Below, piece after piece: positions 37,355-45,400 of a DNA stretch of 64,000 nucleotides; the first letter of the stretch is position 1; each line of letters opens with the position of its first letter. Source of the DNA: Pseudarthrobacter polychromogenes (GTDB taxonomy: Bacteria; Actinomycetota; Actinomycetes; Actinomycetales; Micrococcaceae). The stretch lies in the NCBI RefSeq assembly GCF_014644495.1, contig NZ_BMKU01000010.1, positions 62,001 to 126,000 of the forward strand, written 5' to 3'. The position numbers and the translations under genes were made by a program. The notes below the pieces were generated by a model. That model saw only the letters and a list, made by a program, of their open reading frames with translations, made no database searches and was not told the DNA's origin.

Positions 37355-38281
37355 TTAGTGCGTTCCGAGGTTTCCGCCGATGGGCGGCAGGCCGCCATCT
37401 CGACGGCGGTCGTCGCCCTCGCGCTCGGCCGCGCTCAGGTTCTCGCCCTCGGCCGTCTCGTCCGACTCGCCGCTCGTGTCCACCAGGCCATTGGTCTGGT
37501 CGAACTGGTGTCCGATCCTGTCATCGCCCAAATCGGCGACCGAACCGGTGGAGCCGGCTGCCGCCGTCGTACCTGTAGTGGTATCGGTGGTGGTTGTGTC
37601 GGTAGGAATCGGTGTGACGGTGACCGGCTCTCCCGGAGTCGCTGGAGTTACCGTTTCGTCGGCAACCGCAGTTGTCTCCTTGTTGCCGCCTGCTGCCATG
37701 GCCGCTGCTGCGCCGGCTACTGCGGCAACGCCCAGGCCCGCGGCAACCTTGCCGGAGACGCCTGCCTTGCCGGAATCGCCCCGGGATCCGGCAGCATCCT
37801 CCACGCCCGGCGTGCCCGCCGGTGCGCCCGTGCTCACGCGGCCGCGCCAGGCGCCGCTGGCGTAACCCTCATCCTCGATGAATTCCTTGAACCGCTGCAG
37901 GTCAGCCTCGGCCTGGCGGTCAACCACGTTGAGCTTGTCGCCCACCTTTTCGATGATTCCTTCGGGCTCGTACTCCAGCGTCAGCCGAAGGGAAGTCTGC
38001 CCGCCACCTACGTCCTCGAACTCAACCGCGCCGGCGTTCGTGGCGCCGTCTGTAGCTGCCCAGGCGACCTTCCGGTCCGGGACCTGCTCAAGGATCTTCG
38101 CTTCCCACTGCCGGCGGATGCCGCCGATCTCAGCCACCCACTCCAGCCTGTCATCGCTGAGCTGGGTCACGCTCTTGACGCCGCCCATGAAGTGCGGGAA
38201 CTCCTCGAACTGCGTCCACTGGTTGTAAGCCGTGCTTACCGGTACGTTCACCAGAATGCGTTTTTCCACCTTCGTGCTCAT
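37355..38281 (-). CDS. SRPBCC/coenzyme Q-binding domain protein with long low-complexity tail
   Basis: 308 residues. The first ~150 form a START-like SRPBCC domain (KRILVNVPVSTAYNQWTQFE, EFPHFMGGVKSVTQL, WEAKILEQVPDRKVAWAATDG). A Gly/Ala-rich hydrophobic stretch (about 170-195, VAAGLGVAAVAGAAAAMAAG) might span a membrane and is followed by a Thr/Pro-rich and acidic tail. The first domain is common in stress-related actinobacterial proteins; the ligand is unknown. The tail is unusual. Confidence 0.85.
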   Translation of the reverse strand: MSTKVEKRILVNVPVSTAYNQWTQFEEFPHFMGGVKSVTQLSDDRLEWVAEIGGIRRQWEAKILEQVPDRKVAWAATDGATNAGAVEFEDVGGGQTSLRLTLEYEPEGIIEKVGDKLNVVDRQAEADLQRFKEFIEDEGYASGAWRGRVSTGAPAGTPGVEDAAGSRGDSGKAGVSGKVAAGLGVAAVAGAAAAMAAGGNKETTAVADETVTPATPGEPVTVTPIPTDTTTTDTTTGTTAAAGSTGSVADLGDDRIGHQFDQTNGLVDTSGESDETAEGENLSAAEREGDDRRRDGGLPPIGGNLGTH

Positions 38282-38439
38282 AACGTCTCCTTCGCTTTGT
38301 TACCGGAAGCCGATGGTTCAGTAAAAATCATCAGCATGCTTACCAATGTACCTGCTGGGCACGCCGGATTCCAGAGCGTGGCTTCCACGTCCCGTCCGGC
38401 GGCGGGGAATCAGCGCTGGCCCAGGCTGCCGCCCACCAC

Positions 38440-38505
38440 CCCAACTGGGTAGCAGCAGATGCTGTTTTGAGGGCCCATAGCAGCATCTGCTGCTACCCAG
38501 TTGGG
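38440..38505. repeat. Family B 66-bp palindromic element, copy B2
   Basis: Perfect 25-bp arms (38440-38464 and 38481-38505), starting CCCAACTGGGTAGC, around a 16-nt loop TTTTGAGGGCCCATAG. It aligns base for base with the reverse complement of B1, apart from the swapped inner stem. CGCCCA / TGGGCG flanks add further pairing. It lies between the PL26-like gene and the SRPBCC gene. Confidence 0.93.
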
Positions 38506-38582
38506 ATGGGCGGAGGAACGGACGACGGCGGCACCTGGCTGGTGTAGTCACCGCCGGGTACCGCCGTCACAGGTGCGTAGTG

Positions 38583-41270
38583 CTACCGCAGGTGGTTGCC
38601 GATCAGCGCAAGGTTCTGGATCACGGCGAGCCCGAACTGGGAGGCGTCGTTGGTGGATACGGTGGGTGCCTCATCCACCGGCAGCAGCACGTGCGGCGGC
38701 TCGATCGTCCGCAGCGTGAAGGCCGACTCGTGGTTGAGGTGTTCCCCGCCCTCGGCGAAGCTCGTCCAGGCGCGGGCGGCCAGGTCCGGATCATTAAGCC
38801 GGGCAGCCGCGTAGGCGGTGAGCCGGCTGTGCGCCTGGGTGAGGTAGATGCCCTCCAGTGGCTGTCCCACGGCCGCCACCTGTTCCTCCTTGGTGGCCAG
38901 GAAGAGCCGGCAGTACTGCAGCCAGGCGCGCTCGAAGTCCGGGTCCGGAACCAGGTCCACCAGCTCGCTGCAGATCTCCACCAGTCCGAACACGGCGCTC
39001 AGGTGGGACACCTGGAGAAGCTCCCGGCCGGTGTCGAACCGCCCCTTGTCCAGGTCGTAGAGCGCCTCGCCGGTGAGGAAGCCGTACTTGAAGGCGCCGA
39101 TGTCCGCCATGGTGCCCAGGAGCCGGTCGCGTGAGCGGGGGTTGCCGGTGCGCTCCCAGTCGGTGAGCCAGGTGGCGGCGAGCGAGCCCCAGTCCGTTCC
39201 CAGGCCCACGCCCAGGGCTCCCCGGTTGGGCCGGTAGGTGTCGGCGTCGGGGCGGACCTTGCGCACTGGGTCCAGTCCCAGGAAATTCTGGTCGCTGTCC
39301 ACCAGCTCGGTCAGCAGGTCCCCGGTCCGTTCATCCGCCGTCAGGTAGTAGTAGAACCGGCGGTAGGCGGGTGTGCTGATGCGGAGCTGCTTGGCGCTGC
39401 AGCCCCAGTGCTGGACGTTGTGCCGCGAACCGAGGCCGCGCCACGGGCCCAGGTGGTAGACGTCCACCTCGCCGGTGTGCCGGGTCATGGCCTCCGCAAA
39501 CCGGAAGATGTCCGCCCGCCCGGAGCGCAGGTAGGAGTACCAGAGCCAGAGATCGGGGGAGAGCTCGGAGTTGTCCCACGCATAACCGCCTACGTCGTAC
39601 CGCCACACGTGCCGGTCGTGGTCATAGGTGTGCATCACGTCGCCGTAGTTCCAGAACCCGTACCAGCGCCGCTGCTCCACCTGGCCGGCATAGAAGTCGA
39701 AGAGGAAGTCCAGATGGTCCTCCAGCTCGGCGCGTGCGGGGGTGCTGCGGTCCACCGGGTCCCAATCGCCGAATACGCCCACGGAGTGCAGGTGCTCCGG
39801 GGTGGCCTGCAGCAGGGCGGGGGCGGAGGCGGCTGCGGCGTCGGCCGCAAGGCTCTCCGTTGCCGGCGTTCCGTCGTAGGCAAATAGGGTCAACTCATGG
39901 GTGCGGGCAATGCCGTGCGCGTTTCCGAAGCCGGGCTCGTAGTCCTCATAGGTGATTTCGAGGCCCTCAAGCTGTTCCTCGAACGTGTCCTGGCCCAGGC
40001 CGTCGTGGTAGAACCGCAGGTCCATGGGCTGGGCTTCAGGGGAATACAGCCACGCCGTCAGGGTGGCGTGGTCCGCAGCGGCGTCGCGGATATCCAGCTG
40101 GCCGGGGTGGGACTGCCAGAAGTCCTTGACGCCCACGCCGAAGCCGCCATGGGTGTCAGTCAGGGAGCAGAAGCCGGCAGACCTGGTGCCGCCGGAAATC
40201 CCCACCCACGCCCGGCCTGACGTAGTCCGCTTGCGCAGTTCAAAGCCGTCGGCGCTGAGCTGGCTGAGCGTGTAGTCGTTCCAGGCCGGAATCAGGTGCA
40301 GCCGTTCGGACACCTCCGGGTTCCAGCCGGCCAAGGGTGGCGTGGCGCGGCCGTCCACCTGGGCCAGGCGGACGTCCTCCCCGGGGTCCCGGCGCAGGCC
40401 GGTGAGGCCGCGGACCGCCTCGGTGAGGAAGCCGCCGTCGGCCCCTGCTATCCGGACGTGCCTGTTGTGCAGCTCTGCCTGCAGCGGGACCGTGAAGCGC
40501 ACGCCGAGCCCGGCCAGGAAGTCCCGGTCCGCGTCGCCGTCCCAGATGAAGGAGTGCACCATGCGGACGCTGCGGGCGTTGGCGTGGAAATAGAACCTGA
40601 CCACGAAGGGCAGCCAGCTTTCCTTGCCGCTGTCCCTGCTGATTCCACTGTCCCGAACGTCCGGCCGGTGCTGACCCTCCAGCCGCACCACGGCCCGCAC
40701 GGGTCCGCTCTGTTCAAGCACGACGGCGGTGACCTCGCCGGTGAAGGCGTCCCGGCTGAAGGTTCCGGCGCCGTCCCCGCCCTGGTCATCAGCGAGGCCG
40801 TCCTGCAGGAGGCTCACCAGGCGGGCGTCCCGGGCCACTTCGACGCCCCCGCGCGTGAGACTCCTGAAGAGGGTGGAGCCGCCGCGCTCGATCACCATCT
40901 GCAGGGTTCCGGTGTCCACCGTGAGGACCGTGCCGGTTTCGGTGACAGTGACGCTGGTACCGCCCGACGGCGGCTGGCTGGCTTCGCGGGGTGCCGCGGC
41001 GCCGTCGGACGCCACGCGGTAAAAGTCCGACGGCGAGCTGGTGGCGGGGAGTGCCATGCCCACCCATTTGAGGGAGCCGTCCGGCCAGGTGGCCAGGGGC
41101 CAGGCCTGGGAGGCGACGGTGCTGCCGCCGGCATCCGTGACGGAGAGGGCCTCCGCCCCCGCTACGGAACCGCGGGCGAAAGGCATGCCCCACGTGGTCC
41201 CGCCGCTGGATTCCGAAGGTGCCTGGCCGTCGATCCACCTGATGAGGGTGCTGTCCGTCATGTCATCCAA
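38583..41270 (-). CDS. Exo-rhamnogalacturonan-lyase-like protein (PL26/YetA/RGLX type)
   Basis: 895 residues with no signal peptide. The architecture fits the PcRGLX/YetA family: an N-terminal beta-barrel domain (about 1-100, RWIDGQAPSESSGGTTWGMPFARG), a central beta-sandwich (about 120-480), and a C-terminal alpha/alpha toroid (about 500-890, WYGFWNYGDVMHTYDHDRHVWRYD; EAMTRHTGEVDVYHLG; GSRHNVQHWGC). It would degrade imported rhamnogalacturonan fragments in the cytoplasm. The LacI-type operator at 41334 links it to the PL11 gene. An ATG 9 bp downstream is an alternative start. The family call is from memory of architecture. Confidence 0.75.
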   Translation of the reverse strand: MDDMTDSTLIRWIDGQAPSESSGGTTWGMPFARGSVAGAEALSVTDAGGSTVASQAWPLATWPDGSLKWVGMALPATSSPSDFYRVASDGAAAPREASQPPSGGTSVTVTETGTVLTVDTGTLQMVIERGGSTLFRSLTRGGVEVARDARLVSLLQDGLADDQGGDGAGTFSRDAFTGEVTAVVLEQSGPVRAVVRLEGQHRPDVRDSGISRDSGKESWLPFVVRFYFHANARSVRMVHSFIWDGDADRDFLAGLGVRFTVPLQAELHNRHVRIAGADGGFLTEAVRGLTGLRRDPGEDVRLAQVDGRATPPLAGWNPEVSERLHLIPAWNDYTLSQLSADGFELRKRTTSGRAWVGISGGTRSAGFCSLTDTHGGFGVGVKDFWQSHPGQLDIRDAAADHATLTAWLYSPEAQPMDLRFYHDGLGQDTFEEQLEGLEITYEDYEPGFGNAHGIARTHELTLFAYDGTPATESLAADAAAASAPALLQATPEHLHSVGVFGDWDPVDRSTPARAELEDHLDFLFDFYAGQVEQRRWYGFWNYGDVMHTYDHDRHVWRYDVGGYAWDNSELSPDLWLWYSYLRSGRADIFRFAEAMTRHTGEVDVYHLGPWRGLGSRHNVQHWGCSAKQLRISTPAYRRFYYYLTADERTGDLLTELVDSDQNFLGLDPVRKVRPDADTYRPNRGALGVGLGTDWGSLAATWLTDWERTGNPRSRDRLLGTMADIGAFKYGFLTGEALYDLDKGRFDTGRELLQVSHLSAVFGLVEICSELVDLVPDPDFERAWLQYCRLFLATKEEQVAAVGQPLEGIYLTQAHSRLTAYAAARLNDPDLAARAWTSFAEGGEHLNHESAFTLRTIEPPHVLLPVDEAPTVSTNDASQFGLAVIQNLALIGNHLR

Positions 41271-41333
41271 TTCTGTTATTTCGCGTCCGCTAGGCGCAGC
41301 TGGCCCCGTCAGCAGGCGTGGTCCAGCTCACCG

Positions 41334-41346
41334 GAAAGCGGTTTCT
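41334..41346. promoter_or_regulatory. LacI-type operator upstream of PL26-like gene
   Basis: GAAAGCGGTTTCT differs from the PL11 operator (GAAAACGGTTTCC at 35121) at two positions and keeps the CG-centred AAA-CG-TTT pattern. It lies 64 bp upstream of the minus-strand start. The other ~280 bp of this gap show nothing else. Confidence 0.5.
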
Positions 41347-41567
41347 GATTCGTTTCAAAATATGCGAGCCAGGGCAGGACCGCAAGGGGTGGCCGGGATT
41401 CGGAAGGTCTCCGGCGGGTCCTCAACACGCTGCACCCTCTGGCCGTGCCCTGGCTTCTGTGCTGGACTGATGGGTGCAGTGGGCACCACCCGCCCGCCCC
41501 GGCTGGGGCGGCACGCATTCCGGAAACATGGCCTGCCGGCGCGGACCGGCTATTGGAAGGAAGACTC

Positions 41568-42179
41568 ATGGCACCGTACAAAATCGGCTACTTCGTGGGG
41601 AGCCTGGCAACCGGCTCCATTAACAGGGTCCTGGCCAAGGCGTTGATCAAACTTGCTCCCGAGGACCTCGAGTTCACGGAGATCCCCATCAAGGACCTCC
41701 CCCTGTACAGCTACGACTACGACGCCGACTTCCCGCCGGAAGGCCGCGCCCTCAAGGAGGCCATCGAGGCGTCGGACGGCATCCTGTTCGTGTCCCCTGA
41801 ATACAACCGCTCCATTCCCGGGGCCCTCAAGAACGCCATCGACTGGGGCTCGCGGCCCTGGGGAAGCAACTCCTTTGCCCGCAAGCCCACCGGCATCATC
41901 GGCGCTTCCGTGGGAAGTATCGGTACGGCGGTGATGCAGTCGTCCATGCGCAGCGTCCTGAGCTTCCTGGACGCGCCGCAGCTCAACGCACCGGAGGCTT
42001 ACATCCACTTCGATGCCGCCGTGTTTGGCGACGACGGCGAGGTCAAGAATGAGGGGACTGCCAAGTTCCTGCGCCACTACATGGAGGAGTACTGCGCCTT
42101 CGTCCAGCGGGTCCTGGCGGCTAACGCACCCGGCCACATCGGCGACCTTGAGCCCGATACGGCCAAACTGACCCGTTAG
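41568..42179 (+). CDS. NAD(P)H-dependent FMN reductase / NADPH:quinone reductase
   Basis: 203 residues of the flavodoxin-like fold. It starts at MAPYKIGYFVGSLATGSINR (FMN phosphate loop), with the diagnostic FVSPEYNRSIPGALKNAIDW motif and TGIIGASVGSIGT. GGAAGGAA lies 6 bp before the ATG at 41568; the upstream open frame lacks a ribosome-binding site. It probably acts as a quinone or chromate-type reductase in oxidative defence. A hairpin terminator follows. Confidence 0.94.
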   Translation: MAPYKIGYFVGSLATGSINRVLAKALIKLAPEDLEFTEIPIKDLPLYSYDYDADFPPEGRALKEAIEASDGILFVSPEYNRSIPGALKNAIDWGSRPWGSNSFARKPTGIIGASVGSIGTAVMQSSMRSVLSFLDAPQLNAPEAYIHFDAAVFGDDGEVKNEGTAKFLRHYMEEYCAFVQRVLAANAPGHIGDLEPDTAKLTR

Positions 42180-42191
42180 GGTTTTCCGGAG

Positions 42192-42216
42192 GCCCGCCGT
42201 CCCAGCAACGGCGGGC
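42192..42216. terminator. Terminator-like hairpin between convergent genes
   Basis: 9-bp arms GCCCGCCGT / ACGGCGGGC, 7-nt loop, 13 bp after the FMN reductase stop and 10 bp before the HATPase stop. T-runs are weak. Confidence 0.6.
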
Positions 42217-42225
42217 ATCCGAGCC

Positions 42226-42702
42226 TTAGTCCAGCGGCAGGGTTACCGTCACGCTGGTGCCCTGCCCGGGGGCGGAGCGGATGTCCACTATGCCGCCGGC
42301 TTCATGGACGGCTACTGACATGAGCCGGAGGCCGTAGCCGTGGTGGCGCCCGCAGGTGGCGGCTTCACTGTCAAAGCCCGTGCCGTCGTCGGCCACTACC
42401 AGGCGGATGCCGTGGTCCACGGCGGCGAGCTGGACGGTCAGGTGAGCCGCCCCGGAGTGCTTGTAAACGTTCGTCAGTGCCTCGCGTGCCGACTGGTAGA
42501 GAAGGGACGCGCAGTCCTTCGGTATCTCGATGCCCCAGTGCGGGGTGTCCCAGCGGACACTGGTTCCCCGGTGGCGGAGCGGGGCCGTGAGCCGGTCGAT
42601 GCAGCCCGCCAGGCCCAACGCGTAGAAGTCGAGCGGATGCTGGTCGGTGAGCACGCCGTCCACCGCGGTGACTTCCCCGTCCAATGCTGTTCTGTTTCCC
42701 AT
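42226..42702 (-). CDS. Orphan HATPase domain of NarL-type histidine kinase
   Basis: 158 residues from the ATG at 42702, with AGGAG 4 bp upstream. The region from about 25 on matches the catalytic part of HisKA_3 kinases: LYQSAREALTNVYKHSGAAH (N-box), VVADDGTGFD (G1) and GYGLRLMSV…GGIVDIRSAPGQGTSVTVTLPL. The dimerisation helix with the phospho-acceptor His is missing, and the 90 bp of open frame upstream do not supply it. Either a kinase remnant or a stand-alone ATPase; its strong ribosome-binding site favours expression. Confidence 0.75.
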   Translation of the reverse strand: MGNRTALDGEVTAVDGVLTDQHPLDFYALGLAGCIDRLTAPLRHRGTSVRWDTPHWGIEIPKDCASLLYQSAREALTNVYKHSGAAHLTVQLAAVDHGIRLVVADDGTGFDSEAATCGRHHGYGLRLMSVAVHEAGGIVDIRSAPGQGTSVTVTLPLD

Positions 42703-42913
42703 TGTCTCCTGCTCCCCACAAGCTGGTTGGTCCATGACTTCAGCGTGGACCCGCAACTTCAGGGCACGGCAAGGTTTGCCGCAAGATCCGGTCAATTCCT
42801 GGCGCCGCGCGGAGTTCCACTACTCTGGCTGTTTAGCGCTCACCGGCTCCGGGCAGGCAGGGGCCCGGGTTCAGGTCGGTTGGCTTCCGCTGGGGAGCCG
42901 GGAAGCGGTGCAT

Positions 42914-43669
42914 ATGCCGTTGTGGTTGCAGGCCCTAATGTGGGGAACCGTGGCAGGAGCTGCCCTGGTCCTCGGCGCGGCAATGTCATGGCGCTGGAAC
43001 CTGCCGAGCAAGCTGGTTTCCTCGATCATGTCCTTCGGCGCAGGTGTGCTGATCTCCGCCCTGGCTTTCGAGCTGGTGGGGGAGGCCGTGGAGGGCGGCG
43101 GCCTGTGGCCCACCGTGGCCGGGTTCCTGGCTGGCGCGGTGGTGTACGTCACTGCCAACATGATGCTGTCCCGGGCCGGTGCCAAGCACCGCAAACGTTC
43201 CGGCAACCAGCAGCCTTCTGAATCCGACAGCCCGGGCAGCGGCAGTGCCATTGCCGTGGGCGCGCTGCTGGACGGCGTGCCGGAGTCCGTGGTCCTTGGC
43301 GTGGGACTGCTGGCCGGTGGGGCCGTCAGTCCGGCGATGATGGCCGCCGTCTTCATCTCCAACGTCCCCGAGGGTCTCTCCGGAACCGCCGGCATGAAGA
43401 AAGCCGGCAGGAGTGCCCGCTATGTTTTTGGTTTGTGGGGCGGCATCGCGCTGCTCTGCGGGGTGGCCTCGCTGATCGGGTACGTGGTGCTGGAGAATGC
43501 TCCGGGCAGCGTGGTGGCCTTCATAACCGCCATCGCGGCCGGAGGAATCCTGGCCATGCTGGCGGACACCATGATTCCGGAGGCCTTCGAGGAGCACCAC
43601 AACCTCACGGGCTTGACGGCCTCCGTCGGGTTTCTGGCCGCCTTCACCATCCATCACCTCGGGGGATAG
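42914..43669 (+). CDS. ZIP-family divalent metal transporter
   Basis: 251 residues, about 8 TM. The ZIP metal-transport signature appears as GALLDGVPESVVLGVGLL (TM4) and VFISNVPEGLSGTAGM (TM5), and a hydrophilic loop lies at about 88-112. The final segment MIPEAFEEHHNLTG carries further metal-binding residues. GGGAAG lies 12 bp before the ATG at 42914. Probably imports Zn2+, Fe2+ or Mn2+. Confidence 0.9.
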   Translation: MPLWLQALMWGTVAGAALVLGAAMSWRWNLPSKLVSSIMSFGAGVLISALAFELVGEAVEGGGLWPTVAGFLAGAVVYVTANMMLSRAGAKHRKRSGNQQPSESDSPGSGSAIAVGALLDGVPESVVLGVGLLAGGAVSPAMMAAVFISNVPEGLSGTAGMKKAGRSARYVFGLWGGIALLCGVASLIGYVVLENAPGSVVAFITAIAAGGILAMLADTMIPEAFEEHHNLTGLTASVGFLAAFTIHHLGG

Positions 43670-43705
43670 CGCGACGGCGAAATTAGTGTCACCGCGGAAG
43701 GAGAA

Positions 43706-43715
43706 AGGACGTCCC
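43706..43715. promoter_or_regulatory. Candidate GntR operator upstream of the sialic-acid regulator gene
   Basis: AAGGACGTCC shares the AGGACGTC core with three GTAGGACGTC sites in control regions of the sialic-acid island. It lies about 60 bp upstream of the regulator's GTG, fitting autoregulation. The 8-bp core is short, so this copy alone is weak. Confidence 0.35.
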
Positions 43716-43776
43716 ATCTCCTGTACACTTGTCACTAGAGGAAGGCCGCCAACAGAGTGCGGTCAGAGGAGATGAC

Positions 43777-44508
43777 GTGACAGTAGCACCCGCAGCGGTA
43801 TCCTCGGCAAGGTTTAGCGCGCAAATCCGTTCCCAGGCACTTCAAACGCGCATTATGGAGCTCATCCTGGAGCGTGGCCTCGATGTTGGAGACGCACTTC
43901 CCACCGAGAGCGAACTCTCCGCTGAACTGGGTGTGGGCCGGAACACGGTCCGGGAGTCTCTCAAGGTGCTGCAGGCGCTCGGCGTCATAGAAATCAGGCA
44001 CGGGTTCGGCATGTTCGTTGCCCCCAACAACTTCAGCGCCCTGGTGTCCGGACTGACCTTCCGTGGCAGGCTCTCGCTCAGGCACAAGGGCGAAGAAGCA
44101 ATGGAGCTCATTGATGTGCGGCAGGCACTCGAATCCGGCCTCATCGGTTCAGCCATCGACCTTCTGACGGCCGACCATCTTGCGGACCTCCGGTCCACCA
44201 TGCAAGCGATGCAGGATGCCGCCGCAAAGGGTGAACCCCTCGCGGAGCACGATGCCGAGTTTCACCGCCGTCTCTACGCCCCCCTGAACAACGAACTGCT
44301 CATCAACCTGATGGACGTGTTCTGGCAGGTGTACCGCCAAATCCACGAGGCTCTGGGCTCCGGGCCGGTCAACCTCGAGGAACAGGTCCAGATCCACTGG
44401 GACATCTATGAGGCCGTCGACGGACGAGACAAGGCGCTGGCCTCAGAGCGCCTCCAGCGCCACTTCGACGGCATCCGCCTGAAGCTCAAGGACGTCGCGG
44501 CCTCCTGA
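43777..44508 (+). CDS. nanR: FadR-type GntR regulator of the sialic-acid island (NanR-like)
   Basis: 243 residues from the GTG at 43777 with GAGGAG 6 bp upstream. N-terminal winged helix (about 14-80: LPTESELSAELGVGRNTVRESLKVLQALGVIEIRHGFGMFV), then an all-helical FCD domain (about 105-235) with metal-ligand-type Asp/His residues (ELIDVRQALE, EHDAEFHRRLY, HWDIYEAVDGRD). It heads the nagB unit and faces the nan operon, so control of sialic-acid genes is the natural inference; the symbol follows that context. Confidence 0.85.
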   Translation: MTVAPAAVSSARFSAQIRSQALQTRIMELILERGLDVGDALPTESELSAELGVGRNTVRESLKVLQALGVIEIRHGFGMFVAPNNFSALVSGLTFRGRLSLRHKGEEAMELIDVRQALESGLIGSAIDLLTADHLADLRSTMQAMQDAAAKGEPLAEHDAEFHRRLYAPLNNELLINLMDVFWQVYRQIHEALGSGPVNLEEQVQIHWDIYEAVDGRDKALASERLQRHFDGIRLKLKDVAAS

Positions 44509-44600
44509 GGACGTCCGCCTTTCCCTGTCCGGACTTCCCTCACCGCCCGCGCTCCGGGCGGACCCACCCATGCCGTTTTTTTCGTAGAGAGTGCTTTGCC

Positions 44601-45368
44601 GTGGAAATTTTCGTCGTGCCCACCGCCCCAGCCACTGGCTCCGTTGCAGCCGGGATCCTTGCGGCCGTCATCCGCAGTAAGCCGAGCACCGTCCTGGGCG
44701 TGGCAACGGGAGGCTCACCCCTGCCCATCTATAAGGCGCTGGCAGGGCACCGGCTTGATATGACGCTGATCCGGGCGTTCGCCCTGGACGAATATGTGGG
44801 TCTGCCGGCAGGCCATCCGGAAAGCTACGCGGAGGTTGTCCGGCGGGAAGTGACTGAAAGGCTGCACCTTGGCCCCGCCAACGTTGCAGTTCCGGACGGG
44901 AGCGCCGCGGACCCGGAACGGGCGGCAGCTGACTATGAGGCTGCCATCGCCGGCGCCGGCGGCATTGACGTACAGATCCTCGGGATCGGCCACAACGGCC
45001 ACCTGGCCTTCAATGAACCGGGCTCGGCACTGGACTCCCGGACCCGGGTTGAAATGCTCACTGAACGCACCCGGCAGGCCAACGCCCGCTACTTCACGTC
45101 GCCGTCGGACGTGCCTCTCCGCTGTATCACCCAAGGACTGGGCACCATCCTTGAAGCCCGGCATCTCCTGCTGGTGGTCAACGGCGCGGACAAGGCAGGC
45201 ATCCTGGCTGACGCCCTCAACGGACCTGTGACGCCGGACTGCCCGGCATCCGTCCTTCAGCTGCACCCTCACGTGACGGTGGTGGCTGACGAAGCCGCTG
45301 CTGCACAGCTTCCCCCAGGGAGTGGACAGGTAGCCGTTCGCGTGGGCGGTGCAGCCGCGGCCTTGTAG
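44601..45368 (+). CDS. nagB: Glucosamine-6-phosphate deaminase
   Basis: Converts GlcN-6-P to fructose-6-P and ammonia, the last step of sialic-acid breakdown. 255 residues with VLGVATGGSPLPIY (phosphate loop), FALDEYVGLPAGHPESYAE (catalytic Asp), and ILGIGHNGHLAFNEPGS (His/Glu active site). It starts at a GTG. It is 92 bp downstream of the regulator on the same strand and converges on nagA with a 32-bp gap. Confidence 0.95.
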   Translation: MEIFVVPTAPATGSVAAGILAAVIRSKPSTVLGVATGGSPLPIYKALAGHRLDMTLIRAFALDEYVGLPAGHPESYAEVVRREVTERLHLGPANVAVPDGSAADPERAAADYEAAIAGAGGIDVQILGIGHNGHLAFNEPGSALDSRTRVEMLTERTRQANARYFTSPSDVPLRCITQGLGTILEARHLLLVVNGADKAGILADALNGPVTPDCPASVLQLHPHVTVVADEAAAAQLPPGSGQVAVRVGGAAAAL

Positions 45369-45400
45369 GGCCGATGTGCAAGGAGCCGGAAGCGGCAGGT

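Noticed and set aside
44486..44516. Further GGACGTC sites at the end of the GntR gene, upstream of nagB
   Set aside because: One lies in codons for Lys-Asp-Val and the other just after the stop; GACGTC is common in coding DNA of this GC content, so they were not counted as operators.
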